Source: Candidatus Stercoripulliclostridium merdigallinarum (GTDB lineage: Bacteria; Bacillota; Clostridia; Christensenellales; DTU072). From it: a stretch of 17,350 nucleotides of DNA. Position 1 is the stretch's first letter. Every line of letters begins with the position of its first letter. A program made the position numbers and the translations under genes. Below the pieces are notes generated by a model that had not been told where the DNA came from, did not search any database, and was given only the letters and a program-made list of their open reading frames with translations. Positions 6,740 to 14,697 of the stretch are shown piece after piece. The stretch covers positions 1 through 17,350 of the forward strand of contig DVNF01000070.1 of the NCBI GenBank assembly GCA_018714575.1, in the 5' to 3' direction.

Positions 6740-8281
6740 TTATTTATTGTTTTTAGCTGCCTTTTTCATCAAAGCTATAAACACTTTTGCGGTAGCGGCG
6801 GCGTCTTCGTATGCACGGTGCGCGCGTTCGTTGGTAATCCCGAAATATTCGCACAGCGATTCCAACTTATATTTCCTAAGTCCGGGGATTATCCTGCGCG
6901 ACAGCGGTAAAGTATCTATGATCTCGTTTTCGAATTTGTATCCCAATTCGGAACCGGCGCGCTTAATAAAGATCTCGTCAAAGCCTTCGACGTTATGCCC
7001 TACCAATTTTGCATTCCGCGTAAAAAGATAAAAATCGGAGAAAACGTTGTCGATAGTCGGGGCACCTTCGACGTCGGAATCGTAAATCTGATTGACTTTA
7101 GAGGCGCTTTCGGGTATATGCATTCCGGGATTTACAAAAGTTTGGAATGTCTCTTTGATGACTCCGTCAACTACGGAAACGGCACCGATCTCGATGATCT
7201 TATCTTCCGCGAAATTCAATCCCGTCGTTTCCAGATCGAATACCACAAAGCGTCCTTTTAACGAAGCCGGCAACTCGGAATCGTCGGAAAACATATCCGA
7301 TTGCGCCAATTCGACATAGGGTTTAGGAAAGATTTTTATATATTCCTCCGGAATGGGCGCAGGCTTGACTTCGGTATTAATAGAGCTGTAGTCTATATCG
7401 CATACAACGGCGTTTTTTACCATCAGCGACATTCTGGCAGTATGGTCGTTCATACTCATACGACCTTCGACCGCGACGTTTGCACCTTCGAAAAAGTAAC
7501 TTTCCAAGTCCTTGATACGTTTTTCGAACCGAGTAAAATATACGCATTCCAACGTTCCCGTCGTATCGGTAATAGAAAATTTAAAGAAAGGTTTCCCCTG
7601 TTTCGTATTCAAAATTTGAGGATTTATTACCGAACCGCATACGGTCACGGATTCGGCTTCGCGCTTTATCGCGTCCGCCAGATACTGCGGTTTTTTGGAA
7701 ACGTTACCGATAATCGGAATTTTAACTTTGACGTTGACTAACCTGGTACTGCCTTCGGCTCGGGTGATCCTATGTACTTTTACGATAGGCACGTCCGATT
7801 CGTTCCCGTCCCTGAACAACTCAACTTCGGCGTCTTCCATTATCAAGCCGTCCAAATAGTCCGCAAGCCCCTTTTCAAATTCGTTGGCGGCAGCATAACC
7901 GAAAGCGTCCGGCGGTAAGCCGATCCTGACTTTGACTAATCCGGGAGATAAATCAAAAGTTATTCTGTCTTCCGAAAGTTTAGAAAACAGTATACTGCTT
8001 TTGTCATAAAAATAGCCGTTTATCAGCGAAAGCAAATATTTTTCTTCGGTAAAAGTTTTCTTGTAAACTATATTGACATAAAAAGTCGACGGAACAATTT
8101 CCTTAACTATACCTTCTACTTTATCCTGTAATTCGGAAGTAAGTTTATGATAATCTTCGGCGCGCACCAAAAACGTTATCGTCAAATTGTCCCCGTTTAA
8201 TTGAGCTCCGGAGAATTTGAAAATACGCTCGTTATCGAACAACGCCTCGTTTATTAAATACATGAAAGGATTATTGTCCAA
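6740..8281 (-). CDS. PolC-like N-terminal/OB-fold protein with DEDDh 3'-5' exonuclease; PHP and polymerase domains absent
   Basis: The 513-residue protein resembles the front part of Gram-positive replicative polymerase PolC. It has a PolC-type N-terminal region (about 1-200), an OB fold (about 211-296, VTVCGSVI to VVCDI), a linker, and a DnaQ-type exonuclease (about 344-508). The exonuclease is intact: Exo I FDLETTG (D349, E351), Exo II HNVEGFD (D435), Exo III HRAYEDA (H488, D493). PolC proteins are about 1,400 residues; the PHP domain that normally surrounds the exonuclease and the whole polymerase are missing. The gene stops cleanly at 6740 and no polymerase sequence follows. QSDMF (residues 327-331) resembles a beta-clamp-binding motif. 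It starts with TTG, GGAGG lying 6 nt upstream, and overlaps ispG by 11 bp. I infer a separate proofreading or repair exonuclease derived from PolC. Confidence 0.85.
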   Translation of the reverse strand: MDNNPFMYLINEALFDNERIFKFSGAQLNGDNLTITFLVRAEDYHKLTSELQDKVEGIVKEIVPSTFYVNIVYKKTFTEEKYLLSLINGYFYDKSSILFSKLSEDRITFDLSPGLVKVRIGLPPDAFGYAAANEFEKGLADYLDGLIMEDAEVELFRDGNESDVPIVKVHRITRAEGSTRLVNVKVKIPIIGNVSKKPQYLADAIKREAESVTVCGSVINPQILNTKQGKPFFKFSITDTTGTLECVYFTRFEKRIKDLESYFFEGANVAVEGRMSMNDHTARMSLMVKNAVVCDIDYSSINTEVKPAPIPEEYIKIFPKPYVELAQSDMFSDDSELPASLKGRFVVFDLETTGLNFAEDKIIEIGAVSVVDGVIKETFQTFVNPGMHIPESASKVNQIYDSDVEGAPTIDNVFSDFYLFTRNAKLVGHNVEGFDEIFIKRAGSELGYKFENEIIDTLPLSRRIIPGLRKYKLESLCEYFGITNERAHRAYEDAAATAKVFIALMKKAAKNNK

Positions 8282-9302
8282 GTTTTTCCTCCGTAAGACG
8301 CAATAATTCGGCTAACACATCGGAATTGTCTACTTCTTTGAACGGTTTTCCGTCTTTAAACAGCAACGACCTTTCCTTTCCGCCGCAAACGCCTATCTGC
8401 GCGCCTCGGCTTTCGCCGATACCGTTTACCGCACAACCCATGACGGCAATTTTCAACGGCTTATTGTACTTTGTCGTCATTTCTTCGACTTTTTCGGCAT
8501 AAGCGTGAACGTCTATGTTCGTCCTTGCACAAGTAGGACAGGCAATGACTTCGATATAATCCTTTCTGACTCCCGCGGCACGCAGTATCTTTATGCCCCA
8601 GCTAACCTCTTTTACCGGATCGCCCGCAAGAGAGATCCTAAGCGTATCGCCTATGCCGTCAACCAACAATGCGCCTACCGCGATTGCGGATTTTACCGAA
8701 CCGAAGTTTTCGGTCCCGGCTTCCGTCAATCCGATATGCAAAGGATAATCGGAGATCTTATCCAATTCCCTGTATGCCAATACGGTTTTTTTGATGTCGG
8801 AAGACTTTACCGCCAAAACCAATTCGTCCGTGCCTGCGTCCTCCAAAGCCTTTGCCGTATCCACGCAAAGTTCGGCAAGCTTTTGCGGAGTGCAGTCGGC
8901 TTTGACCGAGCCTTCGTTTACGCCTACTCGGATAGGAATATGCCTTTCTTTTGCGGCGCGAGCAATGTCTTTCAATGCGGTTTTCGGAATATTAGACGGG
9001 TTTAAGCGCAGTTTATGCACTCCCGCATCAATGGACAACAGAGCTAATTTCGGATCGAAATGCACGTCCGCGATTATCGGAACGGGCGAAAGACGAATGA
9101 TTTCTTTTAAAGCTTCGGCTGCTTTCACCGACGGCACCGAAATTCTGACCAATTCGGCGCCCGCGTCGTGCAATCTGTTTACGCAGTTTAAAGTTTCAGC
9201 TATATTTTCGGTATCGGTATTCGTCATCGATTGCACGGAAACGGGGGCTCCGCCTCCGATTTGAATATCTTTTACGAACACGCTTTTTTTGATTTTTTTC
9301 AT
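8271..9302 (-). CDS. ispG: 4-hydroxy-3-methylbut-2-enyl diphosphate synthase, flavodoxin/ferredoxin dependent
   Basis: IspG (GcpE) converts methylerythritol cyclodiphosphate to HMBPP, the penultimate step of the MEP isoprenoid pathway, using a [4Fe-4S] cluster. The 343-residue product is the short bacterial form. A TIM-barrel part (about 5-245) carries VSVQSMTNTDT, ADVHFD, LRLNP and RVGVNEGS. The C-terminal cluster domain has C255 and C258 (ACPTCART), C290 (MGCAVNGIGE) and E297, which match the three Cys and one Glu ligands of E. coli IspG. I chose the ATG at 9302 because AAGG lies 5 nt upstream; an in-frame TTG at 9314 lacks such a site. It starts 41 nt after rseP and overlaps the following exonuclease gene by 11 bp. 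Dxr, encoded two genes upstream, is an earlier enzyme of the same pathway. Confidence 0.95.
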   Translation of the reverse strand: MKKIKKSVFVKDIQIGGGAPVSVQSMTNTDTENIAETLNCVNRLHDAGAELVRISVPSVKAAEALKEIIRLSPVPIIADVHFDPKLALLSIDAGVHKLRLNPSNIPKTALKDIARAAKERHIPIRVGVNEGSVKADCTPQKLAELCVDTAKALEDAGTDELVLAVKSSDIKKTVLAYRELDKISDYPLHIGLTEAGTENFGSVKSAIAVGALLVDGIGDTLRISLAGDPVKEVSWGIKILRAAGVRKDYIEVIACPTCARTNIDVHAYAEKVEEMTTKYNKPLKIAVMGCAVNGIGESRGAQIGVCGGKERSLLFKDGKPFKEVDNSDVLAELLRLTEEKLGQ

Positions 9303-9343
9303 AAGTACCTTCAATTTTATCCGGTTGTCAAGTTATCTGTTTA

Positions 9344-10456
9344 TCAAGTTGTAGCGAACCTGAATATGTCGGCAAATATCGCAAACAGCAAAAGACAGAC
9401 AAAGCCGATCGAGTGAATAGCGGCCTCGACTTTTTTGTTTACGGGTTTTTTGAATATCCATTCTATCAGGCAGAAAACCATTCTTGATCCGTCCAACGCC
9501 GGCAAAGGCAACAGATTCATAACGGCAAGGTTCGCCGAAACCAAGCTCATGACGTACATCAAAGTTTGCCAACCGCCCGAAGCCGCTTCCGCCATAACGG
9601 TGATGGTAGTTACTGGACCGCCGACGTTATTGAACGCAAGGTTTCCCGTGATCAGGCTGCCCAGAATCGCAAGGATCTTATACACCAGGAAGAACATGAA
9701 GGAAAATGAACGCCCCAACGCCAAGCCGAAAGGCAGTTTAACCGCTCCTAAAACAGATGTAAATCCAAAGCCGTAATAGCTTTCAGGCTCCCCTGTTTCC
9801 TCGTCGTATTCGGGTATAAAGTTGCCGTTTTCGTCATAAACCCCGGATATACAAGTCGATTTAGTCAAAGTAAGCTTTACGCGTTTGCCGTCGCGGAGCA
9901 CCACGACTTCCACCGAATCGGCTTCGGTGGAAAAAGCGTCGTTATAATCCTCCGTAGTCAGTATATTCAAAGTTTTGCCGTCGACGGATAAAAACACGTC
10001 GCCCTGTTCCAACACTCCTATATTTGCAGAATCGGCGTGTACGTTGCGGATAGAAGGTAAAATTTGTCCGTAAGCCGAAAAGAAAATAACGATTATCAGC
10101 CAACCCGAGATCAAGTTTGCAAAAGCGCCCGAAAACAGTACTATCAACCGCTTCCACGGAGGCTGTTTTTCAAACGCTCCTTCCGATTGATTTTCCGCGT
10201 CGTCTTCACCTTCGAACGAACAAAAGCCGCCCAACGGTATCGGACGAACGGAAAAAACTTCTCCCGTCTTTTTATTTTTCTTTTTAAAAATTGCGGGGCC
10301 GAAGCCGATACCGAATTCGGTGATCTTAAATCCTAACAGTTTTCCCGCCGTGTAATGCCCCAGCTCATGGACAACGACCATAAACATCAGCATCAACAAT
10401 CCCAATATAATAAATCCGATGGTTTCCATTACGGACGCAAAGGTAGCTGACAACAT
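9344..10456 (-). CDS. rseP: RIP metalloprotease RseP (site-2 protease family)
   Basis: This is a membrane-embedded zinc protease that cleaves transmembrane segments of anti-sigma factors and remnant signal peptides. The 370-residue product has HExxH in the first membrane helix (VVVHELGHY: H30, E31, H34), a GFGIGFGP/IPLGGF strand region, one PDZ-like domain at about 140-240, and the third zinc ligand in NLLPLPALDG (D322) in a late helix. It ends with a hydrophobic helix (IGFVCLLLFAIFADIF). A short acidic stretch (about residues 212-226) is inserted after the PDZ strands. The ATG shares its A with the dxr stop (TAATG), and GGAGG lies 9 nt upstream, inside dxr, indicating translational coupling. 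RseP homologues commonly follow dxr in Bacillota. Confidence 0.95.
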   Translation of the reverse strand: MLSATFASVMETIGFIILGLLMLMFMVVVHELGHYTAGKLLGFKITEFGIGFGPAIFKKKNKKTGEVFSVRPIPLGGFCSFEGEDDAENQSEGAFEKQPPWKRLIVLFSGAFANLISGWLIIVIFFSAYGQILPSIRNVHADSANIGVLEQGDVFLSVDGKTLNILTTEDYNDAFSTEADSVEVVVLRDGKRVKLTLTKSTCISGVYDENGNFIPEYDEETGEPESYYGFGFTSVLGAVKLPFGLALGRSFSFMFFLVYKILAILGSLITGNLAFNNVGGPVTTITVMAEAASGGWQTLMYVMSLVSANLAVMNLLPLPALDGSRMVFCLIEWIFKKPVNKKVEAAIHSIGFVCLLLFAIFADIFRFATT

Positions 10457-11598
10457 TAATTACCGCCTCCGATACTCTCTAGAATATATTCTTTGACCTC
10501 GTCGGTAATACTATGCAGTTGATACACGTCCGCTATTTCCGGACCGGTTGCAAATCGCTCCAACGCTTTCTCGATCAATTCCGAAACTCCGTAAAAATCG
10601 ATTTCGTCACGTAAATAAGCGTTTACCGCGGCTTCGTCTGCGGCAGTCAGTACGGCTCCCGCCCTGTCCGTACCGTAATCGGCGGCAACTTTCGCAAGCT
10701 TCAGACAAGGAAACCTATCGGTATCAGGCTCCGTATACGTAAAGCCGTTGACGGCTTCCAAGCCGATTTCCTCGGAAAAAGGCAATTTGTACCTTTTTGG
10801 CATAGACAAAGCGTAAGCAATCGGTATTCTCATGTCGGGTTTGGAGGCATAGATTTTTAAACTGCCGTCCTTAAACGCCGCCGCACCGTGAACAACGGAT
10901 TGACGGTGGATCTTAATATCGACTTCGTTAATGCCGAACAGATTGCGAGCTTCTATTAACTCCAATCCTTTGTTCATCAAAGTCGCCGAATCTATCGTCA
11001 CTTTGACGCCCATACTCCAATTCGGGTGCTTTAAACAATCAGCGGCTTTCGTTTCTGCGATCTCCTCGCGCTTTTTATCCCTTAATGCGCCGCCCGAAGC
11101 CGTTAATATCAATTTTGAAACGGAATCTGTATCCTCGCCCAACAAACATTGAAAAATTGCCGAATGTTCGGAATCCAAGGGAGTTATTATGCCCCTCGTT
11201 TCCGCCTTCAATGCCGTAATATGTTTTCCGAAGGCTACGACCGATTCTTTGTTCGCGGTCAACAATTTGCAACCTGCTTTCAGCGCGGCTATCGTCGGAC
11301 CCACACCGGATAGTCCGCCTATTCCGTTGATAACGACGTCGATCCCCGCATAGGTTTCGGCTCGGTTTAACAAATCGGTCCCCACATATTCCTTTGCGGC
11401 GGCGGCAATTCCGGAGCCTCTATCGGAAATTACGGTTATATCGCGCCTGTCGCCGTATTTTTTTATTAACTCGGCAGAATTATAGGCACACGCCAACAGC
11501 ACGGGTCTTACACCGTACTCCTTCATCGCAGATAAAACTTCCAGCGTTTGCCTGCCTATCGAGCCCGTGGCGCCTAAAACCGCAACATTAATACTCAT
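10456..11598 (-). CDS. dxr: 1-deoxy-D-xylulose 5-phosphate reductoisomerase
   Basis: Dxr makes 2-C-methyl-D-erythritol 4-phosphate from DXP with NADPH, the committed step of the MEP pathway. The 380-residue product has the nucleotide-binding GATGSIG (9-15), TANKESVV (114-121), metal-site PLDSEHSAIFQ (D142, E144), TASGG (166-170), the HPNWSMG substrate loop (from H191) and the IDSATLMNKGLE motif (E213). All key residues that I can check are present. The ATG at 11598 overlaps the cdsA stop in ATGA. The open frame extends upstream to 11784 inside cdsA, but that extension is not Dxr-like. Together with ispG it provides two of the seven MEP steps; the others are outside the window. Its product pathway supplies the isoprenoid used by the neighbouring UppS. 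Confidence 0.97.
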   Translation of the reverse strand: MSINVAVLGATGSIGRQTLEVLSAMKEYGVRPVLLACAYNSAELIKKYGDRRDITVISDRGSGIAAAAKEYVGTDLLNRAETYAGIDVVINGIGGLSGVGPTIAALKAGCKLLTANKESVVAFGKHITALKAETRGIITPLDSEHSAIFQCLLGEDTDSVSKLILTASGGALRDKKREEIAETKAADCLKHPNWSMGVKVTIDSATLMNKGLELIEARNLFGINEVDIKIHRQSVVHGAAAFKDGSLKIYASKPDMRIPIAYALSMPKRYKLPFSEEIGLEAVNGFTYTEPDTDRFPCLKLAKVAADYGTDRAGAVLTAADEAAVNAYLRDEIDFYGVSELIEKALERFATGPEIADVYQLHSITDEVKEYILESIGGGN

Positions 11599-12452
11599 AC
11601 CAAAAACGCCATAACTATCGCCATAAAGATAATGGCAAAGATAATACTGTCCAATCTGTCCAACAAGCCGCCGTGCGAACCCAAAACATGCGAAAAGTCC
11701 TTTATTCCAAGTTCGCGCTTGATTCTGGAGGCAAACAAATCTCCGATTTCGGATACGACCGCAATGGCGGTACCCGCCAGGCAATAGAACAAGATATAAG
11801 TATCGGGCAGCAAGGTTTCAAAAGTTACCGCGTCATTGATCGGTAACGGCAAAACCTCGAACAAAGCATACACTATCAAAGCGCCGCCTGCGCCGCCAAG
11901 TAAACCTATAATCGAACCTGCGTAAGTCTTTTTAGGACTGATTTTAGGAAAAATTTTCTTTCCGCCTATCGCTGACCCGGCATAATAAGCTATAGCGTCC
12001 GATAACATGGCGGCGGCTGCCGCAACCAACAACGGGATCATTCCGTAAGAAGTCGTCATTACCAACGCAAGTCCTATCGGAGCTATCGGATACAGCAATA
12101 TAAACGAGCTCATCAGCATATCTTTCAGAGTCACTCTGCCGTCGAAAATAAAGAAGCAGAAAATAAGCACCAAAGCTATGCCTAAAGTCACGAAAAAGCC
12201 GATATATCCAAAGAACGTGATCATCGGATATAACGCGGCAATAGCTATACAAAGCGGTATAACCGTGACCGTATAACCGCCGGCTTTGACGCAGGTTATC
12301 ATTTCGTACGTCGCAAAAGCCATGACGAAAATCAAAAGCGCGTCAAAAAAAGGTTGTCCTTTACCTTCCCACAAACCGGTCAAGAAAATAAATCCCAATA
12401 AAATCACCAACAGGATCAAACCGGTCAGAGTGCGTTTTAATACTTTATTCAC
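11595..12452 (-). CDS. cdsA: Phosphatidate cytidylyltransferase (CDP-diacylglycerol synthase)
   Basis: CdsA activates phosphatidic acid with CTP to form CDP-diacylglycerol, the precursor of anionic phospholipids, in the inner membrane. The 285-residue product has about seven or eight hydrophobic segments and ends with the family signature at about 236-262: KRELGIKDFSHVLGSHGGLL followed by DRLD, with every key residue present (KR, KD, HGG, DR, D). KKTYAGSIIG (about 173-182) is a second family motif. Translation starts at GTG with GGAGG 5 nt upstream and overlaps the uppS stop by 8 bp (GTGAATAA). At its end it overlaps dxr by 4 bp (ATGA). The position between uppS and dxr is the standard one. 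Confidence 0.96.
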   Translation of the reverse strand: MNKVLKRTLTGLILLVILLGFIFLTGLWEGKGQPFFDALLIFVMAFATYEMITCVKAGGYTVTVIPLCIAIAALYPMITFFGYIGFFVTLGIALVLIFCFFIFDGRVTLKDMLMSSFILLYPIAPIGLALVMTTSYGMIPLLVAAAAAMLSDAIAYYAGSAIGGKKIFPKISPKKTYAGSIIGLLGGAGGALIVYALFEVLPLPINDAVTFETLLPDTYILFYCLAGTAIAVVSEIGDLFASRIKRELGIKDFSHVLGSHGGLLDRLDSIIFAIIFMAIVMAFLV

Positions 12453-13143
12453 GGTAACCTCCGAAATTTCGTTTAGTCAGCCTATATTTTTTTACGACTT
12501 CGTATACGTCGCCTTTGTCGGCGTCGGGAAAGAGTTTATCGAAAAAATACAATTCCGCATATGCCGCGCTGAACGGCAAATATCCCGACAGCCTGTTGAC
12601 TCCGCCGTACCTGATCACGGCGTCCAGCGGCGGCAACGCCGCCGAATACATATACCTTTGAACTTCCTCGATGGTAGCTTCCGTATAATCCGCGTTCAAC
12701 AGCTTCTGTTGAAAAACGTAATTAAACGCTTCCTTTACTTCTTCCATTCCGTCGTAAGCAAAGACAAACGCAACGGTCATCTTTCTGTTGTTTATAGTCA
12801 ACGCGTTCAGGTTGGAAATACAACTCATCAATTCCGGAGAAAGTTTTTTGAAATCCCCCGCAAAACAAATCTTGTATCCCCTGGAAAGCGCCATCTTCTT
12901 GAGCTTCTTTTCGAAAAAATCTACGTATACGGAAGAGAGCGAAAGCGAATACGCTTCCCCTCTCCGTTCAATGTTTTCTATGCTGCTGCAATAAAAAGAC
13001 AGACAATTGATTCCCAACTCGTCGGCGGCGTCAATAAAATCGGACATTACCTCGATCCCGAAATAATATCCGTTTACACGCGGCAGATTACGCTTAGCCG
13101 CCCACCTGCCGGCACCGTCGGGAATGATCCCCAAATGTTTCAT
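12445..13143 (-). CDS. uppS: Undecaprenyl diphosphate synthase family protein (divergent cis-prenyltransferase)
   Basis: UppS extends farnesyl diphosphate with isopentenyl units to the C55 lipid carrier of cell-wall synthesis. The fold is clear: IIPDGAGRWA (D9, R13), LPRVNG (R22), SSIENIERR (E56, N57, R60), IRYGGVNRLS (R178, R184, S186) and AELYF (E197). Several usually fixed residues differ: DGNGRW is DGAGRW, the GHRxG histidine is Y26, the ENW tryptophan is I58, the RTGGE glutamate is V182, and the NYGGR stretch is FAYDGME. At 232 residues it is slightly short. The ATG shares its A with the frr stop (TAATG), and no good ribosome site precedes it, so translation is probably coupled to frr. 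It may be a derived UppS or need a partner subunit; the locus supports UppS. Confidence 0.85.
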   Translation of the reverse strand: MKHLGIIPDGAGRWAAKRNLPRVNGYYFGIEVMSDFIDAADELGINCLSFYCSSIENIERRGEAYSLSLSSVYVDFFEKKLKKMALSRGYKICFAGDFKKLSPELMSCISNLNALTINNRKMTVAFVFAYDGMEEVKEAFNYVFQQKLLNADYTEATIEEVQRYMYSAALPPLDAVIRYGGVNRLSGYLPFSAAYAELYFFDKLFPDADKGDVYEVVKKYRLTKRNFGGYRE

Positions 13144-13721
13144 TATACCGACATTATTTCGGCTTCTTTGTCACGGCAATGTTTGTCGACTTCGGCGATA
13201 GCGTCGGAAACGGCTTTGTCCACGTCTTTTTCCAAACCGTACAAATCGTCCTCGGTGATCACAGACTCTTTTTTGAAGGATCTTAACGCGTCCACGGCGT
13301 CGCGGCGAATATTCCTTAACGCGACCTTTGTCCCTTCGCCAAGATTCTTGACGTCTTTAGATAACTGCTTTCTCCTTTCCTCGGTCAGTTCGGGGAAAAC
13401 CATCCTTAACACTTTACCGTCGTTTGTGGGGAAAATTCCGACGTTTGCGGCAATAATAGCCTTTTCGACGTTTTTCAGCGCGCTTTGATCCCAAACGTTT
13501 ATAACCAAAAGCCTGGCTTCGGGTACGGTAATGTTAGCGATTTGATTTAAAGGAGTATCCACACCGTAATAGGAAACGGTGATTTTATCTAATATATGCG
13601 GATTGGCTCTGCCGGCACGCATGCCCCTTAGCTCCTCGGCAAGGTTGGATATCGATTTAGATATTCTGTCGGACAGATCGTCAAAGACCAATGCCACTTC
13701 TTCCACTTCGTATTTAGCCAT
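13143..13721 (-). CDS. frr: Ribosome recycling factor
   Basis: RRF works with EF-G to split post-termination ribosomes. The 192-residue product has the family pattern: helix I with LRGMRAGRANP (about 32-42), the beta domain DKITVSYYGVDTPLNQIANI and VPEARLLVINVWD, then IGIFPTNDGKVLR-like sequence (VGIFPTNDGKVLRM), LTEERRKQL and the long C-terminal helices with ALRNIRRDA. The length is close to the usual 185. I chose the ATG at 13721 because GGAG lies 5 nt upstream; the open frame extends to 13757, but the added codons run into the promoter. It is the first gene of the frr-uppS-cdsA-dxr-rseP-ispG-exonuclease run, and a strong promoter lies just upstream. Confidence 0.97.
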   Translation of the reverse strand: MAKYEVEEVALVFDDLSDRISKSISNLAEELRGMRAGRANPHILDKITVSYYGVDTPLNQIANITVPEARLLVINVWDQSALKNVEKAIIAANVGIFPTNDGKVLRMVFPELTEERRKQLSKDVKNLGEGTKVALRNIRRDAVDALRSFKKESVITEDDLYGLEKDVDKAVSDAIAEVDKHCRDKEAEIMSV

Positions 13722-13747
13722 AACTGCTCCTAAATTTATTTTTTTAT

Positions 13748-13776
13748 ATTTTAGCATATAATAGTGCGCCGTTCAA
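13748..13776 (-). promoter_or_regulatory. Promoter of the frr-uppS-cdsA-dxr-rseP-ispG operon
   Basis: The minus strand shows TTGAAC (13771-13776), 17 nt, and TAAAAT (13748-13753) preceded by TGC, an extended -10. Transcription would start near 13741, giving a leader of about 20 nt that contains the frr ribosome site. Confidence 0.8.
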
Positions 13777-13856
13777 GAGTTTATTTCTATTTTTTCTTTT
13801 ATAAAACCCTGATCTCAACCGTCGAAATTGATGTACAGACAATTCCATAAAATTAA

Positions 13857-13884
13857 AATATCGGTAGCCAAAGCTACCGATATT
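13857..13884 (-). terminator. Intrinsic terminator of the small lipoprotein gene
   Basis: A perfect 12-bp stem (13857-13868 with 13873-13884, loop of 4) lies 24 nt after the lipoprotein stop. On the minus strand it is followed by TTAATTTTA. It insulates this gene from the frr operon. Confidence 0.85.
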
Positions 13885-13908
13885 AAACATTTTTAGGACA
13901 TTATAAGA

Positions 13909-14673
13909 TTAAACGTTAAATGTAACCGACCCGGGGGTAAAAGTCAACGTAAATTCCAAAGAGTACGGTCGTACCTTGTCGGAATCGGCATAAACTTCTT
14001 CGGAAAGTTTACGCGGAGCGGGGTCGGTAATTGTCAAAGTATCCCCTTCCGTAACTACTTCGTAGCCGTTAAATTCATAGAATTCCTTAAAATCATCTAA
14101 GGAATATTTTGTAGGATACCCTATTCCTTTACTGACGGTATAATAGCACAATCTGGTAGATTCGGTAGGTTTCAACGCGTAATCTATTAAGTGTGCGGGT
14201 ATCATTATGAAACAATCGCTGTCCGATATCCATCCGCCCATATTGCGGACCGTATACGTATACACAAAGTATGTTTCGTCGACATTCGGGTCGGCTTCGG
14301 AAGGTCTCCTTTGTTCTATAGCGTATTCGTATTCCACTAATACCGAAACGCTTTTTTCCGTATCGTATACCAACAAATAATCGTCTACGATGCGGCATTG
14401 ATTGTTTTCATCCGCCGCAGTCAATGCTTCGGACACTTCCGAAAGATTTTTGGCATAAGAGTTGAAAAACGACAGATTCCGTTCACCGTTAAAAGTTTTT
14501 AATATATTCCTTTGAACCGGCTGAATATGTAAGTCTATTCTTTCGCCGTGCAAAGAAGTAACGTAAACGTATTCCGGGTTGTCGTAAGTATAATGCGGTA
14601 CGCAACTTATCGAAATAGCTGCTACAATCAGGATGGATGCAATAAACAAAGCAAATAGAAATATTTTTTTCAT
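13909..14673 (-). CDS. Putative lipoprotein of unknown function
   Basis: I do not recognise this 254-residue protein. It starts with a typical export signal (MKK then a hydrophobic stretch, about 4-22) ending in ISISC, a plausible though weak lipobox with C24; Ser just before Cys is allowed. The rest is soluble and rich in aromatic residues and beta-prone segments (VEYEYAIEQ, YFVYTYTVRNMGG), with three further Cys residues (about 93, 154 and 176). It ends in SLEFTLTFTPGSVTFNV, which resembles a beta-sandwich edge. AAGGA lies 8 nt before the ATG. It has its own promoter and terminator and sits between pyrH and frr, which are normally adjacent, so it looks like an insertion into a conserved operon. 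A signal-anchored membrane protein is possible if the lipobox is not used. Confidence 0.75.
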   Translation of the reverse strand: MKKIFLFALFIASILIVAAISISCVPHYTYDNPEYVYVTSLHGERIDLHIQPVQRNILKTFNGERNLSFFNSYAKNLSEVSEALTAADENNQCRIVDDYLLVYDTEKSVSVLVEYEYAIEQRRPSEADPNVDETYFVYTYTVRNMGGWISDSDCFIMIPAHLIDYALKPTESTRLCYYTVSKGIGYPTKYSLDDFKEFYEFNGYEVVTEGDTLTITDPAPRKLSEEVYADSDKVRPYSLEFTLTFTPGSVTFNV

Positions 14674-14697
14674 ATCGCAATTCCTTTTTACGTATTT

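Noticed and set aside
11599..11784. Upstream extension of the dxr frame by 62 codons
   Set aside because: The extension lies inside cdsA and is unlike Dxr; the family start MSINVAVLGATG begins at 11598.
12286..13488. A 400-codon open frame on the plus strand
   Set aside because: It lies antisense across cdsA, uppS and frr, which are certain genes; its translation shows no known family and looks like a codon-bias shadow.
13722..13757. Longer frr start with 12 extra codons
   Set aside because: The extra codons overlap the -10 box and lack a ribosome site, while the ATG at 13721 has GGAG 5 nt upstream.
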